Of a stretch of 64,000 bases of DNA, positions 52,107 through 61,274 are shown piece by piece. The DNA is taken from NCBI GenBank assembly GCA_947454475.1, contig CANGLD010000001.1, positions 21,915 to 85,914 of the forward strand, given 5' to 3'. Within the stretch, counting starts at the first letter, position 1. Each line of letters begins with the position of its first letter. Below the pieces are notes generated by a model. The model was not told where the DNA came from, did not search any database, and saw nothing but the letters and a program-made list of their open reading frames with translations. The translations under genes were made by a program, and so were the position numbers. The stretch is from Oxalobacteraceae bacterium (GTDB taxonomy: Bacteria; Pseudomonadota; Gammaproteobacteria; Burkholderiales; Burkholderiaceae_D).

Positions 52107-54275
52107 TTATTCAGGTGAGATAAATTGATCCGGAAAGTAGTACGGAGATTTTTTAAGTAAAGCACCGCCTACTGGTTTTCCATTTTGCAAAGGAGGTAAT
52201 CTCGGCTCTTCAGACTGCGGCAAAAAGATATTTTTTTCTGACTGCGTATTTCCTTGTGCTGCTTGTATATAGTCATAACGATCGCCTGCAACAGCAACAC
52301 TTTCATTATTTGACCGAATTACAGTAGGCCGTAGAAACACCATAAGGTTGGTCTTGCCACGTTTTTTAGATTGATAGCGAAATAAATATCCTAGTAAAGG
52401 AATATCACCTAATAAAGGGACTTTTTCTACGCTATCACTCAGGGTATCTTCTATCAAACCACCTAACACGACGATTTGTCCGTTATCGACTAATACATTC
52501 GTATCAATTGAACGCTTACTGGTAATTAATCCCGAACTAGTCGATTCTTGTATATTGGATGTCTCTTGATAAATCGACATTTTGACAGTGCCGCCCTCAG
52601 AAATTTGTGGCCGCACACGCAATGACAAACCTATATCACGTCGCTCTATGGTTTGAAATGGATTGACACCAGCACCACCACCTGATGCTGGCGTCGTAAA
52701 TTGCCCTGTAATGAATGGCACATTCTGACCCACAATAATGCGCGCCTCTTCATTATCTAGTGTGATTAAATTAGGCATAGATAAAATATTTGCTTTGGTA
52801 TTGCTCTCTAATGCACGCGCCAATGCACCTAGTGTTAGCTGACCATTCATTTGTTTAAATGCGCCCACGTTAATACCATTGCCAAATGGTAGTGCTGTTT
52901 GATCTTTACCTAAGATGGATGTCGCTTGCGTAGCAAGATTATTTCCGCCTGAAGAAAAACCCGTTAATACACCCACACGCAACCCATTATTTGTATTCCC
53001 CGATAAGCCTGCCCATTGCACACCAAATTCAGCTGCAGTATTCGCAGAGACTTCCACAATTAAGGACTCTACATACACCTGTGCTCGTCTTGCATCTAAC
53101 TGATCAATAATGATGCGTAAATTACGATAAGTCGTTTCATTCGCAGTGATGATTAATGTATTTGTTGTCGGATCGGCTTGTATGTATCCCGCCATTCCTC
53201 CGCTGGCTAGTGGGGCTTGATTTAATGCAGGCGATGAAACAAGTGCAGTAGGCGCATTGACATTCACAGATGGAGCACTCAATGAATTTTGCATCAACGA
53301 TGCTGGCTGCCCAGCATTCCCATTAGCATTAGCATTAGAATTCATATTCTGATTTGCTGCGCCAGCCTCACCCAGAACGACAGCACGTAACACTTGTGCA
53401 AGCTTGACTGCTTCTGCATTTTTTAAATAAACCACATGCACATTCCCTGGCAAGGCAGTTGGTTGATCTAGTCGTGTAATTAATGATCGCGCTAAATTCC
53501 CTTTAGCTGATGTAGGCGCACGAAGTATCAAACTATTCGTACGCGCATCTGCAAGTAAAAAAACTCTACCCCCATCATTTGCGCCGGGTGTATTTAGTCC
53601 AGCACCTTGATCAAGTAAACGATTAATCATGAATGCCATATCCGTTGCTAGGGCATGCTGAACTTTAATAATATCTAACTCACCTATCGTTGGGACATCT
53701 AATGCCGCAACTATGCGCGACAATCTTTTTAAATTGTCAGCATAGTCTGTAATAACGAGTGTATTTGTTGCTGGATTTGCGTTGATTGCATTATTTGAAC
53801 TTACTAAGGGGCGCAATATAGTGACCAAACCTTGTGCGGATTCATGATTGAGTTTAATAACCTGCGTAGCAATTTGATCGCCTTTTACAGCGTCTGCAAT
53901 CACTGGACTTGCTTGCTGCTTTGCCTCTGCTTCAGGTACGACTTTTGTAAATGTGGACATACGCACCACAGCATAGGCATTCAGTCTCAAGACCGAAGTC
54001 AGCATATCTAAGGCCTGTGCTTTACTCACCGGTTTTTCTGAAACGAGATTAATCGTTCCTTTGACACGAGGATCAATCACAAAAGTCGTGCCCGTGTAAT
54101 GGCCTATTGCTCTTATGACTGTTTCTATATCCGCGCCCACAAAATTCATGATGGCTAGATTTTTATCAGGCTCTTGCGCCAAACAAGAAAAACTGAATAG
54201 GGTGTTCCACAAAAAAAACCCCCTTAAGAAAAATTTAAACATGGCTACAAGAGAAAAACGTGAAATAGATTTCAT
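52107..54275 (-). CDS. gspD: type II secretion system secretin GspD
   Basis: Outer-membrane secretin pore. A signal peptide (FFLWNTLFSFSCLAQ) is followed by N0 (NFVGADIETVIRAIGHYTGTTFVIDPRVKGTINL), N1-N3 domains (for example HALATDMAFMINRLLDQGAG, and VYVESLIVEVSANTAAEFGVQWAGL), and the secretin core (VPFITGQFT...TIERRDIGLSLRVRPQI, LGGLIEDTLSDSVEKVPLLGDIPLLGYLFRY). An Asn-rich insert (NQNMNSNANANGNAG) interrupts the N3 region. The ATG overlaps the gspN stop. 722 residues, normal. Confidence 0.97.
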   Translation of the reverse strand: MKSISRFSLVAMFKFFLRGFFLWNTLFSFSCLAQEPDKNLAIMNFVGADIETVIRAIGHYTGTTFVIDPRVKGTINLVSEKPVSKAQALDMLTSVLRLNAYAVVRMSTFTKVVPEAEAKQQASPVIADAVKGDQIATQVIKLNHESAQGLVTILRPLVSSNNAINANPATNTLVITDYADNLKRLSRIVAALDVPTIGELDIIKVQHALATDMAFMINRLLDQGAGLNTPGANDGGRVFLLADARTNSLILRAPTSAKGNLARSLITRLDQPTALPGNVHVVYLKNAEAVKLAQVLRAVVLGEAGAANQNMNSNANANGNAGQPASLMQNSLSAPSVNVNAPTALVSSPALNQAPLASGGMAGYIQADPTTNTLIITANETTYRNLRIIIDQLDARRAQVYVESLIVEVSANTAAEFGVQWAGLSGNTNNGLRVGVLTGFSSGGNNLATQATSILGKDQTALPFGNGINVGAFKQMNGQLTLGALARALESNTKANILSMPNLITLDNEEARIIVGQNVPFITGQFTTPASGGGAGVNPFQTIERRDIGLSLRVRPQISEGGTVKMSIYQETSNIQESTSSGLITSKRSIDTNVLVDNGQIVVLGGLIEDTLSDSVEKVPLLGDIPLLGYLFRYQSKKRGKTNLMVFLRPTVIRSNNESVAVAGDRYDYIQAAQGNTQSEKNIFLPQSEEPRLPPLQNGKPVGGALLKKSPYYFPDQFISPE

Positions 54276-55045
54276 TTGAATTCGAGCGCAATAAGATTGG
54301 GATTTCCCTCTCGCTTAGGCTGTCCTAATAAATTCAACAATAGGGATAATTTTTTTTCTTGCCCAGCATCGGCATATGCCTCGCCAGTAAACTTGAGTCG
54401 ACCTTGGTTAAAAATTCCACGACCTTGAAGTTGCAAAGGCCCTTGCAAAGTCTTTAGTTGTACGTTTGCATATTGTCTTAGGCATGTAATTTTTAATTGA
54501 TATTCCCCCAAGGGTTTAACAGGCGATAACGCGGAAGAAATTTTTTTGAAATCCACTTGCATCATTCCTATGATTTCAATTTCATGGTCTTGCAACGCGA
54601 TTTGCATTTCTTGCCAAGACATCAAAAAATCACCGCTGAGTTTTAATGTATTAAATGGTGCGCCTAATAAAGCTAACTGCTCAGCTTTCAAACGTATACC
54701 CGATGGATGTATCAACCACTGATGCCAATCTCCATTTATTTTTATAACTTCAGTTAACGCCTCTGTATTTTCGATTTGAATGGCAATCTGCCCTAACAAC
54801 AGCATGGGCGATATATGCCATGCAAATCTTCCTGGAAGATAAGCCACTCGAATACCATTTTGATCAGGAGCAGAAACAAGAATTGCCGATCCCTCCCACA
54901 CCGTTCCACGCACATCTTCTAGCGCATATCGTCCCAGTGATTTTTCTTCGGCTAGAGAGCTTACATACACTGCGGGCAAATAAATAAGCACAGTTACACT
55001 AAATACGACTAATGCTGCAACCCCTAGTAAAAATATGCGCAGCAT
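54272..55045 (-). CDS. gspN: type II secretion system protein GspN
   Basis: Accessory inner-membrane T2SS protein, present in a subset of systems. One N-terminal anchor (IFLLGVAALVVFSVTVLIYLPAVYVSSL) and a periplasmic beta-rich domain with LEDVRGTVWEGSAILV, FAWHISPMLLLGQIAIQIE and LQGRGIFNQGRLKFTGEAYADAG, typical of GspN. It overlaps gspM by one base and gspD by four, so translation is coupled. Not essential in every T2SS. Confidence 0.88.
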   Translation of the reverse strand: MLRIFLLGVAALVVFSVTVLIYLPAVYVSSLAEEKSLGRYALEDVRGTVWEGSAILVSAPDQNGIRVAYLPGRFAWHISPMLLLGQIAIQIENTEALTEVIKINGDWHQWLIHPSGIRLKAEQLALLGAPFNTLKLSGDFLMSWQEMQIALQDHEIEIIGMMQVDFKKISSALSPVKPLGEYQLKITCLRQYANVQLKTLQGPLQLQGRGIFNQGRLKFTGEAYADAGQEKKLSLLLNLLGQPKREGNPNLIALEFK

Positions 55046-55530
55046 TACGTCAGTTTCTTGAAAATTAAAATAGCACGAACTTGATCTATTTCATTCAATG
55101 GTGCAATGCTAGCCTCTACAACCACAATATGAAAATTTATTTGTGCATCATGTGACCATCTAATTAATTTTGAAAAAGAACTATTTTCAAATTCTATGTC
55201 GATATTATTTTCATGGATAAATATTTTTTTAGGATGTAATCCGACTGCAATTAAATTTTTCTGCAGGTTTTCTATAGATATTTCTAGCTCTTGATCTTGT
55301 TGATCAATGAGCAGTGAAATTTGATGCGATTGCAATGCAGCACGTGCCACTTGATTGCGCAATACAGGCAGCTGCTTAGTTAATTGTTGTCGCTCATGAA
55401 TGATAGGAATTAACCATAACAGGCATAGCGTAGTCGCAAGTATGAATCCACATCCTATAAAAAATAGATTTTTTTCTTTTGCACTTCTTATTTCCCAAAA
55501 AATCACCGCAGGTTTAATCAGTCTTTTCAT
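55045..55530 (-). CDS. gspM: type II secretion system protein GspM
   Basis: Bitopic inner-membrane protein that pairs with GspL. A membrane segment (NLFFIGCGFILATTLCLLWLIPII) is followed by a short helix (HERQQLTKQLPVLRNQVARAAL) and a ferredoxin-like periplasmic domain. Sequence conservation in GspM is low; the assignment relies on size, topology and its place between gspL and gspN, with ATGA overlap to gspL. Confidence 0.85.
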   Translation of the reverse strand: MKRLIKPAVIFWEIRSAKEKNLFFIGCGFILATTLCLLWLIPIIHERQQLTKQLPVLRNQVARAALQSHQISLLIDQQDQELEISIENLQKNLIAVGLHPKKIFIHENNIDIEFENSSFSKLIRWSHDAQINFHIVVVEASIAPLNEIDQVRAILIFKKLT

Positions 55531-56888
55531 GGCTTAACCCGCAAATTCCACACTACCTCACTAGAGTTAGCCTCACTCAATTTTTCATTGCGCTGTAGAT
55601 AAAGATGATTTTCAGCCAACAGTGATTTTGCTTGCTCACTATCTGGAGCCATGGAAGACTTCATGCTTACTCGAAGCTCAGCATTGCTATATGTAATCTT
55701 AGTAATAGCCTGAGCTGTCATTAAGCTAGGGTTATTAATCAATGAATTTGAGGATGCTTTTTTATCCTCGCGACTTATTTTTTTCCATGCAGTCGATGTA
55801 TTGGCTAACATACTCAAGAAATCTTCTGGCGCATGATTACCTTTTTTTTGTCTGAGTGACAGTAATTTTTCCTGTAGTTTTACTAATTGCTGATCGGGTT
55901 GTGCAGCTTGCATGAAATGTTTTTTATAGAGCTTATCTAAACTGGTAGTGAGTTGTTTTTGCTCTTGATGCATGCGCCACCAATCTACATGCAAGGCAAC
56001 GATATTTAAAAAAAATAATAAGGTTGTAAGTGCAAGCGGCAAGCTCCAGATTGCATAGCTTTCCCGCTCACGCAATAAAGTTGATGAGCCCTCCATCAAA
56101 TCTATCTCACTCTTTTTAATTTCAGACAAACATACTTTCCAGTCATCTGGAATGATTTGTATCTTGTTGATTTCAGCATGCTTTATGTTGTCTGTAGTTA
56201 GGCTTACACGACTCACTGCTGCCGAGTAGGCTTGGGCTCTATCAACTTCAACACTGAGGCGTATAAGCTCTTTAGGTGCGAGTAAAAGCAAAGCACGACA
56301 TACATCGTCTTCTTTACTATCGCTGTTTTTTTTCTTATTGATAGCTATACCTAAAGCCACATTGTTAGTCCATCGCATACTTAAATCAGCCTTATCTGCT
56401 GTTTCCATTACTGATGCAGTGACGCTGTTTGCATGTAAAGGCAAGCAAAGCTGTGCTGGATAGGCATGGGATACTTTCACTCCTAGCTTTTGGACTGCAC
56501 TTATCATCGTGCTTAACCAAGCTCGATCTATGACTGCCACTCTGCGCACGCCCTGAATGTCAGCGCCCGCTACAATATGACAAGTGGCTGGATCACTAAT
56601 AATGCTGTTTTCCACTAAGGCAGGTAAGGCTAATTTGAGCTTCTCTGGAGAGAGGGGTGGTACTGCCATGTTGAGTAGCGTGACATCACTCGCTGCAACA
56701 ATAAGATTAATTTTTTTTGCTTTTCTTAATTGCTCGGCGAGCGATATCAGGCTCGCTACTCCACTATGCAAAATATTTTCAGCTTTATCTATTAAGGCAA
56801 ATGGCAAAGGCTGCAGTCGCCAATCATGCAACTCTTTTGCCATATCGCGGGACGGCAATCGCAAAACGATGGAATAAGGAGTTAACAC
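55527..56888 (-). CDS. gspL: type II secretion system protein GspL
   Basis: Cytoplasmic actin-like domain plus periplasmic domain, anchoring GspE to the platform. Motifs include VAASDVTLLNMAVPPLSPEKLKLALPALVENSII and DPATCHIVAG at the N-terminal part. A membrane segment (IWSLPLALTTLLFFLNIVALHVDWW) near 285-310 precedes the periplasmic part. GTG start; the Shine-Dalgarno is weak. 453 residues, normal. Confidence 0.92.
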   Translation of the reverse strand: MLTPYSIVLRLPSRDMAKELHDWRLQPLPFALIDKAENILHSGVASLISLAEQLRKAKKINLIVAASDVTLLNMAVPPLSPEKLKLALPALVENSIISDPATCHIVAGADIQGVRRVAVIDRAWLSTMISAVQKLGVKVSHAYPAQLCLPLHANSVTASVMETADKADLSMRWTNNVALGIAINKKKNSDSKEDDVCRALLLLAPKELIRLSVEVDRAQAYSAAVSRVSLTTDNIKHAEINKIQIIPDDWKVCLSEIKKSEIDLMEGSSTLLRERESYAIWSLPLALTTLLFFLNIVALHVDWWRMHQEQKQLTTSLDKLYKKHFMQAAQPDQQLVKLQEKLLSLRQKKGNHAPEDFLSMLANTSTAWKKISREDKKASSNSLINNPSLMTAQAITKITYSNAELRVSMKSSMAPDSEQAKSLLAENHLYLQRNEKLSEANSSEVVWNLRVKP

Positions 56889-56899
56889 TTTTTATAGAG

Positions 56900-57853
56900 T
56901 TAGATTTCTCTAACCCATATCACTGCTGTGTTACGATCATTTCTCTCGACTAAGGCCACTATTTGTAGTCCATTCTGTTGCAGAGAGATGCGGCCATGTA
57001 CTAGAAAATAATTTGTGGCTAACGATATTTTATGAGCGTCTATTTCAGTTTGCGTCCCCGCCAACTGTGCTGTTAATTCATTCAGATTATGGAATGGTGA
57101 CTGCAACCGTTTTGCTATCAATGCTTTCGCATCTGCTAGTGACAGCGGCGCTAAGGTGGCTGACAACACGAATTCCGATGCGGTGTTTGCATTGATCGTG
57201 GTCTCACGCGGAAGGAAAATGACATAGTCCTGTAATGCGTTCACTATTTCAGGGGTAAAACCCGCAACGGTTAACAAGTCATTTGTGTATTGAAACCCCA
57301 AATAACGCACACTGCTCACTCCGCCTGATTCATTTTGCTGACTCGCCGCTATTTGGTTGGCTGCTTGTCGTGCAAGAGTGGTTTCGATTTGCAAGCTGCT
57401 TAATAAGCGCTCAAAAACTAAAATTTCTTTTTCATTGATTTTTCCAGCAGTTGCCAAGCCTGTTAGGTTCAAACGTGACTGTGCGTCTTGTATAGAGCCA
57501 GACAATACGGCTAGCTTTGCTATTTCTTGATCTTCATTTTTTTGCACATACTGATCTAGTGATGTATCTGCCAACGGCACAGCCCAAGGTTCAGTCAAAT
57601 CATCGGTTGAGGAATATTTTCCATCTTCACGCAAAATTAATTTCGCCCAATCTAATGCGCCACGCAATATCCACTGCTTTTGTAGTTGTAAGCGCTGATT
57701 TTCGACTGCACGTACCTGAATTTGCTGCTGCCAAAACAAACTGGCGACTAGAGTAATCGCCAGTGCTGTTAATAACAGTGCCGTGATGATCGCCACGCCT
57801 TGCTGACATAACGGATAGTCATACCGTTTATTTACAGGAACGTTCTTTTTCAT
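56900..57853 (-). CDS. gspK: type II secretion minor pseudopilin GspK
   Basis: Tip pseudopilin that initiates the pseudopilus with GspI and GspJ. The prepilin-like leader ends QQG, and the mature part begins VAIITALLLTALAITLVASLFW, lacking Glu at position 5 as is usual for GspK. The large soluble domain contains the helix-hairpin region (INANTASEFVLSATLAPLSLADAKALI). The track starts at 57931; the ATG at 57853 overlaps the gspJ stop (ATGA) and gives a normal leader. Confidence 0.93.
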   Translation of the reverse strand: MKKNVPVNKRYDYPLCQQGVAIITALLLTALAITLVASLFWQQQIQVRAVENQRLQLQKQWILRGALDWAKLILREDGKYSSTDDLTEPWAVPLADTSLDQYVQKNEDQEIAKLAVLSGSIQDAQSRLNLTGLATAGKINEKEILVFERLLSSLQIETTLARQAANQIAASQQNESGGVSSVRYLGFQYTNDLLTVAGFTPEIVNALQDYVIFLPRETTINANTASEFVLSATLAPLSLADAKALIAKRLQSPFHNLNELTAQLAGTQTEIDAHKISLATNYFLVHGRISLQQNGLQIVALVERNDRNTAVIWVREI

Positions 57854-58533
57854 GTTGCACCAAGCAGAATGGTCTTGCTTAATTCCCCTGGTGATTTTAT
57901 TAAGCTTAACGAGACTTCGATACCACGCCATGTGATATTGCTTGTAGTTGACCCTAATTGCGGGTTCATTAAAGAACCTCGCGAAACTAAAGCGGTTGTC
58001 GTTGCAAGCATGTCTTTTTGGTTAATCCATCCACGTCCGTCATTCGCCCAAACGCGTAGACCAAATTTTTCCACTTCTGTTTGTAAGTTAACGCGTGAGC
58101 TTGAAGTCTCGTTTTCAACATCAAGCTGTAACTTGTAAGCTTGTAGTGCTAGAAGGTCACGTGTAGCAGGGCTGACTACGCGATATAAAATATTATTTTG
58201 TAATCGATAAGACACCCATTGCAATCTAGTCGGCATCGCTTCCACAGAAACTTCTCTCACTAGACTCAGTTGATTGAGATCTACAATCAATGGCGCTTGT
58301 CCATCAATTACATTTGTATTCACAATATGCGCACAATCATTTTGTAATTGTGCAAAAATAATTTGTAAATTTCTTGTTTGCTCTAACTCTTGATCTAGAC
58401 TGCTATGTGTTCTTATTAAAGACTCTAGTCCACGCCAGCCTAATACGGCAATAAATGCGAGTATGCCTATTGCGACTAGCAACTCTATGAGTGTGAGTCC
58501 ACACATCAATGTAGATCTATGTTTACATTTCAT
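57850..58533 (-). CDS. gspJ: type II secretion minor pseudopilin GspJ
   Basis: Minor pseudopilin. Leader MKCKHRSTLMCG is followed by the cleavage/methylation motif LTLIELLVAIGILAFIAVLGWRGL with the conserved Glu at +5. Later YRVVSPATRDLLALQAYKLQLDVE and GIEVSLSLIKSPGELSKTILLG fit GspJ. The track's longer start overlaps deep into gspI; I take the ATG at 58533, overlapping gspI by 11 bp. Confidence 0.92.
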   Translation of the reverse strand: MKCKHRSTLMCGLTLIELLVAIGILAFIAVLGWRGLESLIRTHSSLDQELEQTRNLQIIFAQLQNDCAHIVNTNVIDGQAPLIVDLNQLSLVREVSVEAMPTRLQWVSYRLQNNILYRVVSPATRDLLALQAYKLQLDVENETSSSRVNLQTEVEKFGLRVWANDGRGWINQKDMLATTTALVSRGSLMNPQLGSTTSNITWRGIEVSLSLIKSPGELSKTILLGAT

Positions 58534-58900
58534 GCGGAACAATCTGCGACAACATGATGATGCGTCTTGCTGCATCTTGTGTAGGAAAAACTGAAACTTC
58601 GACTTTGCGAAATGCAGGATTAGGTGTGTCTACGATATTTTCTTTGCATTCCAATGCAATATCTGCTTGATTGCAAGAAAACTGACGACTACCTAGTGAA
58701 GGCCATTCGCGCGCCAAACGTATTTGACTTAATCTATTTTCTGCGGACCAAGTAGCAAATAAAGCTAAGCGCAAATCACTGCTATTTTGTGTCAGACTTC
58801 CTACAGCTCGCAAACTTGCACCTAATACAGTTGCAACTATACTCAACGCGACCAGTACCTCTAACAAGGTAAATCCTTTATTAAAAAAATTACTGGTCAT
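58523..58900 (-). CDS. gspI: type II secretion minor pseudopilin GspI
   Basis: Minor pseudopilin. Short leader MTSNFFNKG, then FTLLEVLVALSIVATVLGASLRAVG with Glu at +5. The soluble part includes ATWSAENRLSQIRL, the usual GspI N-x-L-x2-hydrophobic region. Start at the ATG at 58900 rather than the track's 58936, because the former gives a normal prepilin leader and sits next to the gspH stop. About 125 residues. Confidence 0.93.
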   Translation of the reverse strand: MTSNFFNKGFTLLEVLVALSIVATVLGASLRAVGSLTQNSSDLRLALFATWSAENRLSQIRLAREWPSLGSRQFSCNQADIALECKENIVDTPNPAFRKVEVSVFPTQDAARRIIMLSQIVPHEM

Positions 58901-58901
58901 G

Positions 58902-59390
58902 TTATTCAACTCTGAAATGACCAATGCCATCTGCACTTATGCTGTATGTGTCTTGCGCATACTGCAAAGCCAACACAAATGGCTGATCAACCGGATCTCG
59001 TCCAAACACTAAGCGCCATGAAGAACTATGACTCGCGCCATTTAATAAAGAAAATTCTATAGGGCTAAGTTTGAATATACGTTCACGCAATACATCGTCT
59101 TGTAATACCTGCCAACCATTATCATTTTTAATGAAGAAGCGGTAACGATCTGCATCAAGCTCTAATGCTATCAAGCGATTTTTTACTATGGCTTCATCAC
59201 GAGCTAATTGCATCAGCGCTGCTAATCGCTGCACATCTTCTTGCAAAATTTTCTTGTTTGACTGTGCAGCACTCAAACCCACTGCACCCAATACCACACC
59301 CATAATCAACATGACGATGAGTAATTCGAGTAAGGTAAATCCGGCCTTGTACTTGCTGTTACACCAACCATAACCAACTTCGATTTGCAT
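58902..59390 (-). CDS. gspH: type II secretion minor pseudopilin GspH
   Basis: Minor pseudopilin. Leader ending KAG, then FTLLELLIVMLIMGVVLGAVGLSAAQS with Glu at +5. The soluble domain contains LAALMQLARDEAIVKNRLIALELDADRYRFFI and a C-terminal SADGIGHFRVE, matching GspH. Lies 6 bp after the gspG stop. Confidence 0.93.
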   Translation of the reverse strand: MQIEVGYGWCNSKYKAGFTLLELLIVMLIMGVVLGAVGLSAAQSNKKILQEDVQRLAALMQLARDEAIVKNRLIALELDADRYRFFIKNDNGWQVLQDDVLRERIFKLSPIEFSLLNGASHSSSWRLVFGRDPVDQPFVLALQYAQDTYSISADGIGHFRVE

Positions 59391-59396
59391 AGTCAG

Positions 59397-59849
59397 CTAA
59401 TCCATCCATGACCCTATGTCTGCATCTATGCCAGATCCACCTGCTTGACCATCTGCGCCCATAGAAAACACATCGATTTCTCCATGCGAGCCAGGAGATT
59501 GGTATTGATAAGTATTACCCCATGGGTCTTTACTTAAGCGATCTAAATAACCACCTGATTTCCAGTTAGCTGGTATGGGCGAGCTGGTTGGTATGCTAAT
59601 AAGTGCTTGTAATCCTTGCCCTGTAGTTGGATAGCGCTGATTATCCAAACGATAAAGTTTCAGCCCTTGCATTATGGTTGCAATGTCTTGCTTAGCTGCG
59701 AGTATGCGTGCGTCATCGGTTCTACCCATCATCTTAGGCACAACAAGCGCAGCTAGTATGCCCATGATGACTACGACCACCATAATTTCTACTAAGGTAA
59801 AACCTTTTACTTTAGGTGTTGCTTGAAGGTGCGAGTGAGTAAATTTCAT
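59397..59849 (-). CDS. gspG: type II secretion major pseudopilin GspG
   Basis: Main subunit of the pseudopilus. Leader up to KVKG, then FTLVEIMVVVVIMGILAALVVPKMMGRTDDARILAAKQDIATI, the near-invariant GspG sequence. The rest includes GLKLYRLDNQRYPTTGQGLQAL, GGYLDRLSKDPWGNTYQYQSPGSHGEIDVFSMGADGQAGG with the Ca-binding region near the end. The track uses a TTG at 59867; I favour the ATG at 59849, though neither has a convincing ribosome site. First gene of the operon. Confidence 0.96.
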   Translation of the reverse strand: MKFTHSHLQATPKVKGFTLVEIMVVVVIMGILAALVVPKMMGRTDDARILAAKQDIATIMQGLKLYRLDNQRYPTTGQGLQALISIPTSSPIPANWKSGGYLDRLSKDPWGNTYQYQSPGSHGEIDVFSMGADGQAGGSGIDADIGSWMD

Positions 59850-60229
59850 AGCTATATTTATTTTCAAAAAATATTTTTAATCACACCTCGGTTTTGAGGC
59901 ACATTGCTTTAGCCTCGAAGACTAAAGCAAGTATTGGAGTACAAATATTTATAGAAGTGCCCGCGGCGAATAAAAATACTGTTCTATTTAGCTTATGCAC
60001 TGAATGATATGAATAATTACTAAAATCATTTGTTTACACAGCAATAATTAGTACTCTTTGCTAATTGCCGAATGCAAATTTATATTTCGACCAAATATTC
60101 GATTATCGATTTGCTTAAACGCCAATCACTCTTAGCACTATCGTGTAAGAGTTCTAAATTAAAAACGGGATGTGATTGAATTACTTGATAACTACGTACT
60201 AATTAGTACGTAGTTTTTTAGGTAGGATA
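59850..60229. promoter_or_regulatory. intergenic region between gpsA and the gsp operon, with gspG leader hairpins
   Basis: About 360 bp without a gene. Near gspG lie two hairpins: CCTC/GAGG (59886-59889 with 59896-59899) and a perfect 9-bp TTGCTTTAG/CTAAAGCAA (59904-59912 with 59922-59930). On the minus strand they would form the 5' leader of gspG. The middle part is AT-rich with no feature I can name. The right end holds a strong palindrome with a T-run (separate entry). Confidence 0.45.
60191..60220 (+). terminator. 24-bp perfect palindrome followed by a T-run
   Basis: The half-site ACTACGTACTAA (60191-60202) is followed immediately by its exact complement (60203-60214), then six T on the plus strand. 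No plus-strand gene lies upstream, and on the minus strand (gpsA side) an A-run precedes and no T-run follows. It may still end gpsA transcripts, or it may terminate an unannotated plus-strand RNA. Confidence 0.65.
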
Positions 60230-61222
60230 TTAATTTGCTTCTAATCGCGACTCACGCGCTAGTAATCGTTGCACCATTTGTTTAGGCGAGTCATGTTGAA
60301 ATAAAACTCTTGCCACCGCATCAACAATCGGCATTTCGATGTTATGCAACTGTGCTAAATGCATGATGGCTTGCACACTATGCACACCTTCCGCCACATG
60401 ACCCAATTCAGTCGTAATTGTCTCTAAGGATTTACCTGTCGCAAGTTGCAATCCCACACGACGATTTCTTGATAAATCGCCAGTGCAAGTAAGTATCAAA
60501 TCACCCATACCCGTTAAACCCATAAAGGTCTCGGCACGGCCACCCATAGCAACACCTAATCTTACGATCTCTGCTAATCCACGTGTAATTAATGCGGCAC
60601 GTGCATTCAACCCTAAACCTAAACCATCTGTCACGCCGGTTGCAATCGCAAGAATATTTTTAACAGCACCACCCACTTCTACGCCGATTACATCATCGGT
60701 GGAATAGACGCGAATAAATCCACCGTGTATTGCAGAGACAACTAGTTCGCGCAATGCGTTATTCGACGAGCCTATGGTTAATGCACAAGGCAATCCAGCT
60801 GCGACTTCTTGCGCAAAGGAAGGGCCAGATAAAGCGCCGCATGCAATTTGATCACCCAACTCTTGTTGCACAATTTGATGCGGCAATAAATTTGTTTGTG
60901 TTTCCACGCCTTTACATAGCCACACTATATTGGGGAGTGCATAACTATGAATTTTTTGTAAAGTGGGTCGCAATCCTGCTACCGACGTTGCAAGTATCAG
61001 CAAGCCTTGTTCTGCGTGGGTGAGTGCTGTATGTAAATCAGAAGTCAGAGATAGAGCATCGGGCAATATCGCTGTAGGTAAACGTTTTGTGTTTTCACGT
61101 TTTATTTGCATTTGGTGCATCACATCTTGATCACGCCCCCACAATACGACTTGGTGTTGACGTGATGTTGCGATTGCTAATGCAGTGCCCCAGGCTCCAG
61201 CGCCTAGTATGCTGATCTTCAT
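60230..61222 (-). CDS. gpsA: glycerol-3-phosphate dehydrogenase [NAD(P)+]
   Basis: Reduces dihydroxyacetone phosphate to sn-glycerol-3-phosphate for phospholipid synthesis. Rossmann motif ISILGAGAWGTALAIA is at the N-terminus, followed by the conserved LSGPSFAQEVAAGLPCALTIG, the catalytic-Lys region VGGAVKNILAIATGVTDGLGLGLNARAALITRGLAEI and MGLTGMGDLILTCTGDLSRNRRVG. 330 residues, normal. On the same strand as the upstream SH3 gene, with 52 bp between. Confidence 0.97.
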   Translation of the reverse strand: MKISILGAGAWGTALAIATSRQHQVVLWGRDQDVMHQMQIKRENTKRLPTAILPDALSLTSDLHTALTHAEQGLLILATSVAGLRPTLQKIHSYALPNIVWLCKGVETQTNLLPHQIVQQELGDQIACGALSGPSFAQEVAAGLPCALTIGSSNNALRELVVSAIHGGFIRVYSTDDVIGVEVGGAVKNILAIATGVTDGLGLGLNARAALITRGLAEIVRLGVAMGGRAETFMGLTGMGDLILTCTGDLSRNRRVGLQLATGKSLETITTELGHVAEGVHSVQAIMHLAQLHNIEMPIVDAVARVLFQHDSPKQMVQRLLARESRLEAN

Positions 61223-61274
61223 GGTATTGCCGAAAAAAGGCTAAATGAAAAAGTCATGGGCAGGTAGAGAAAAT

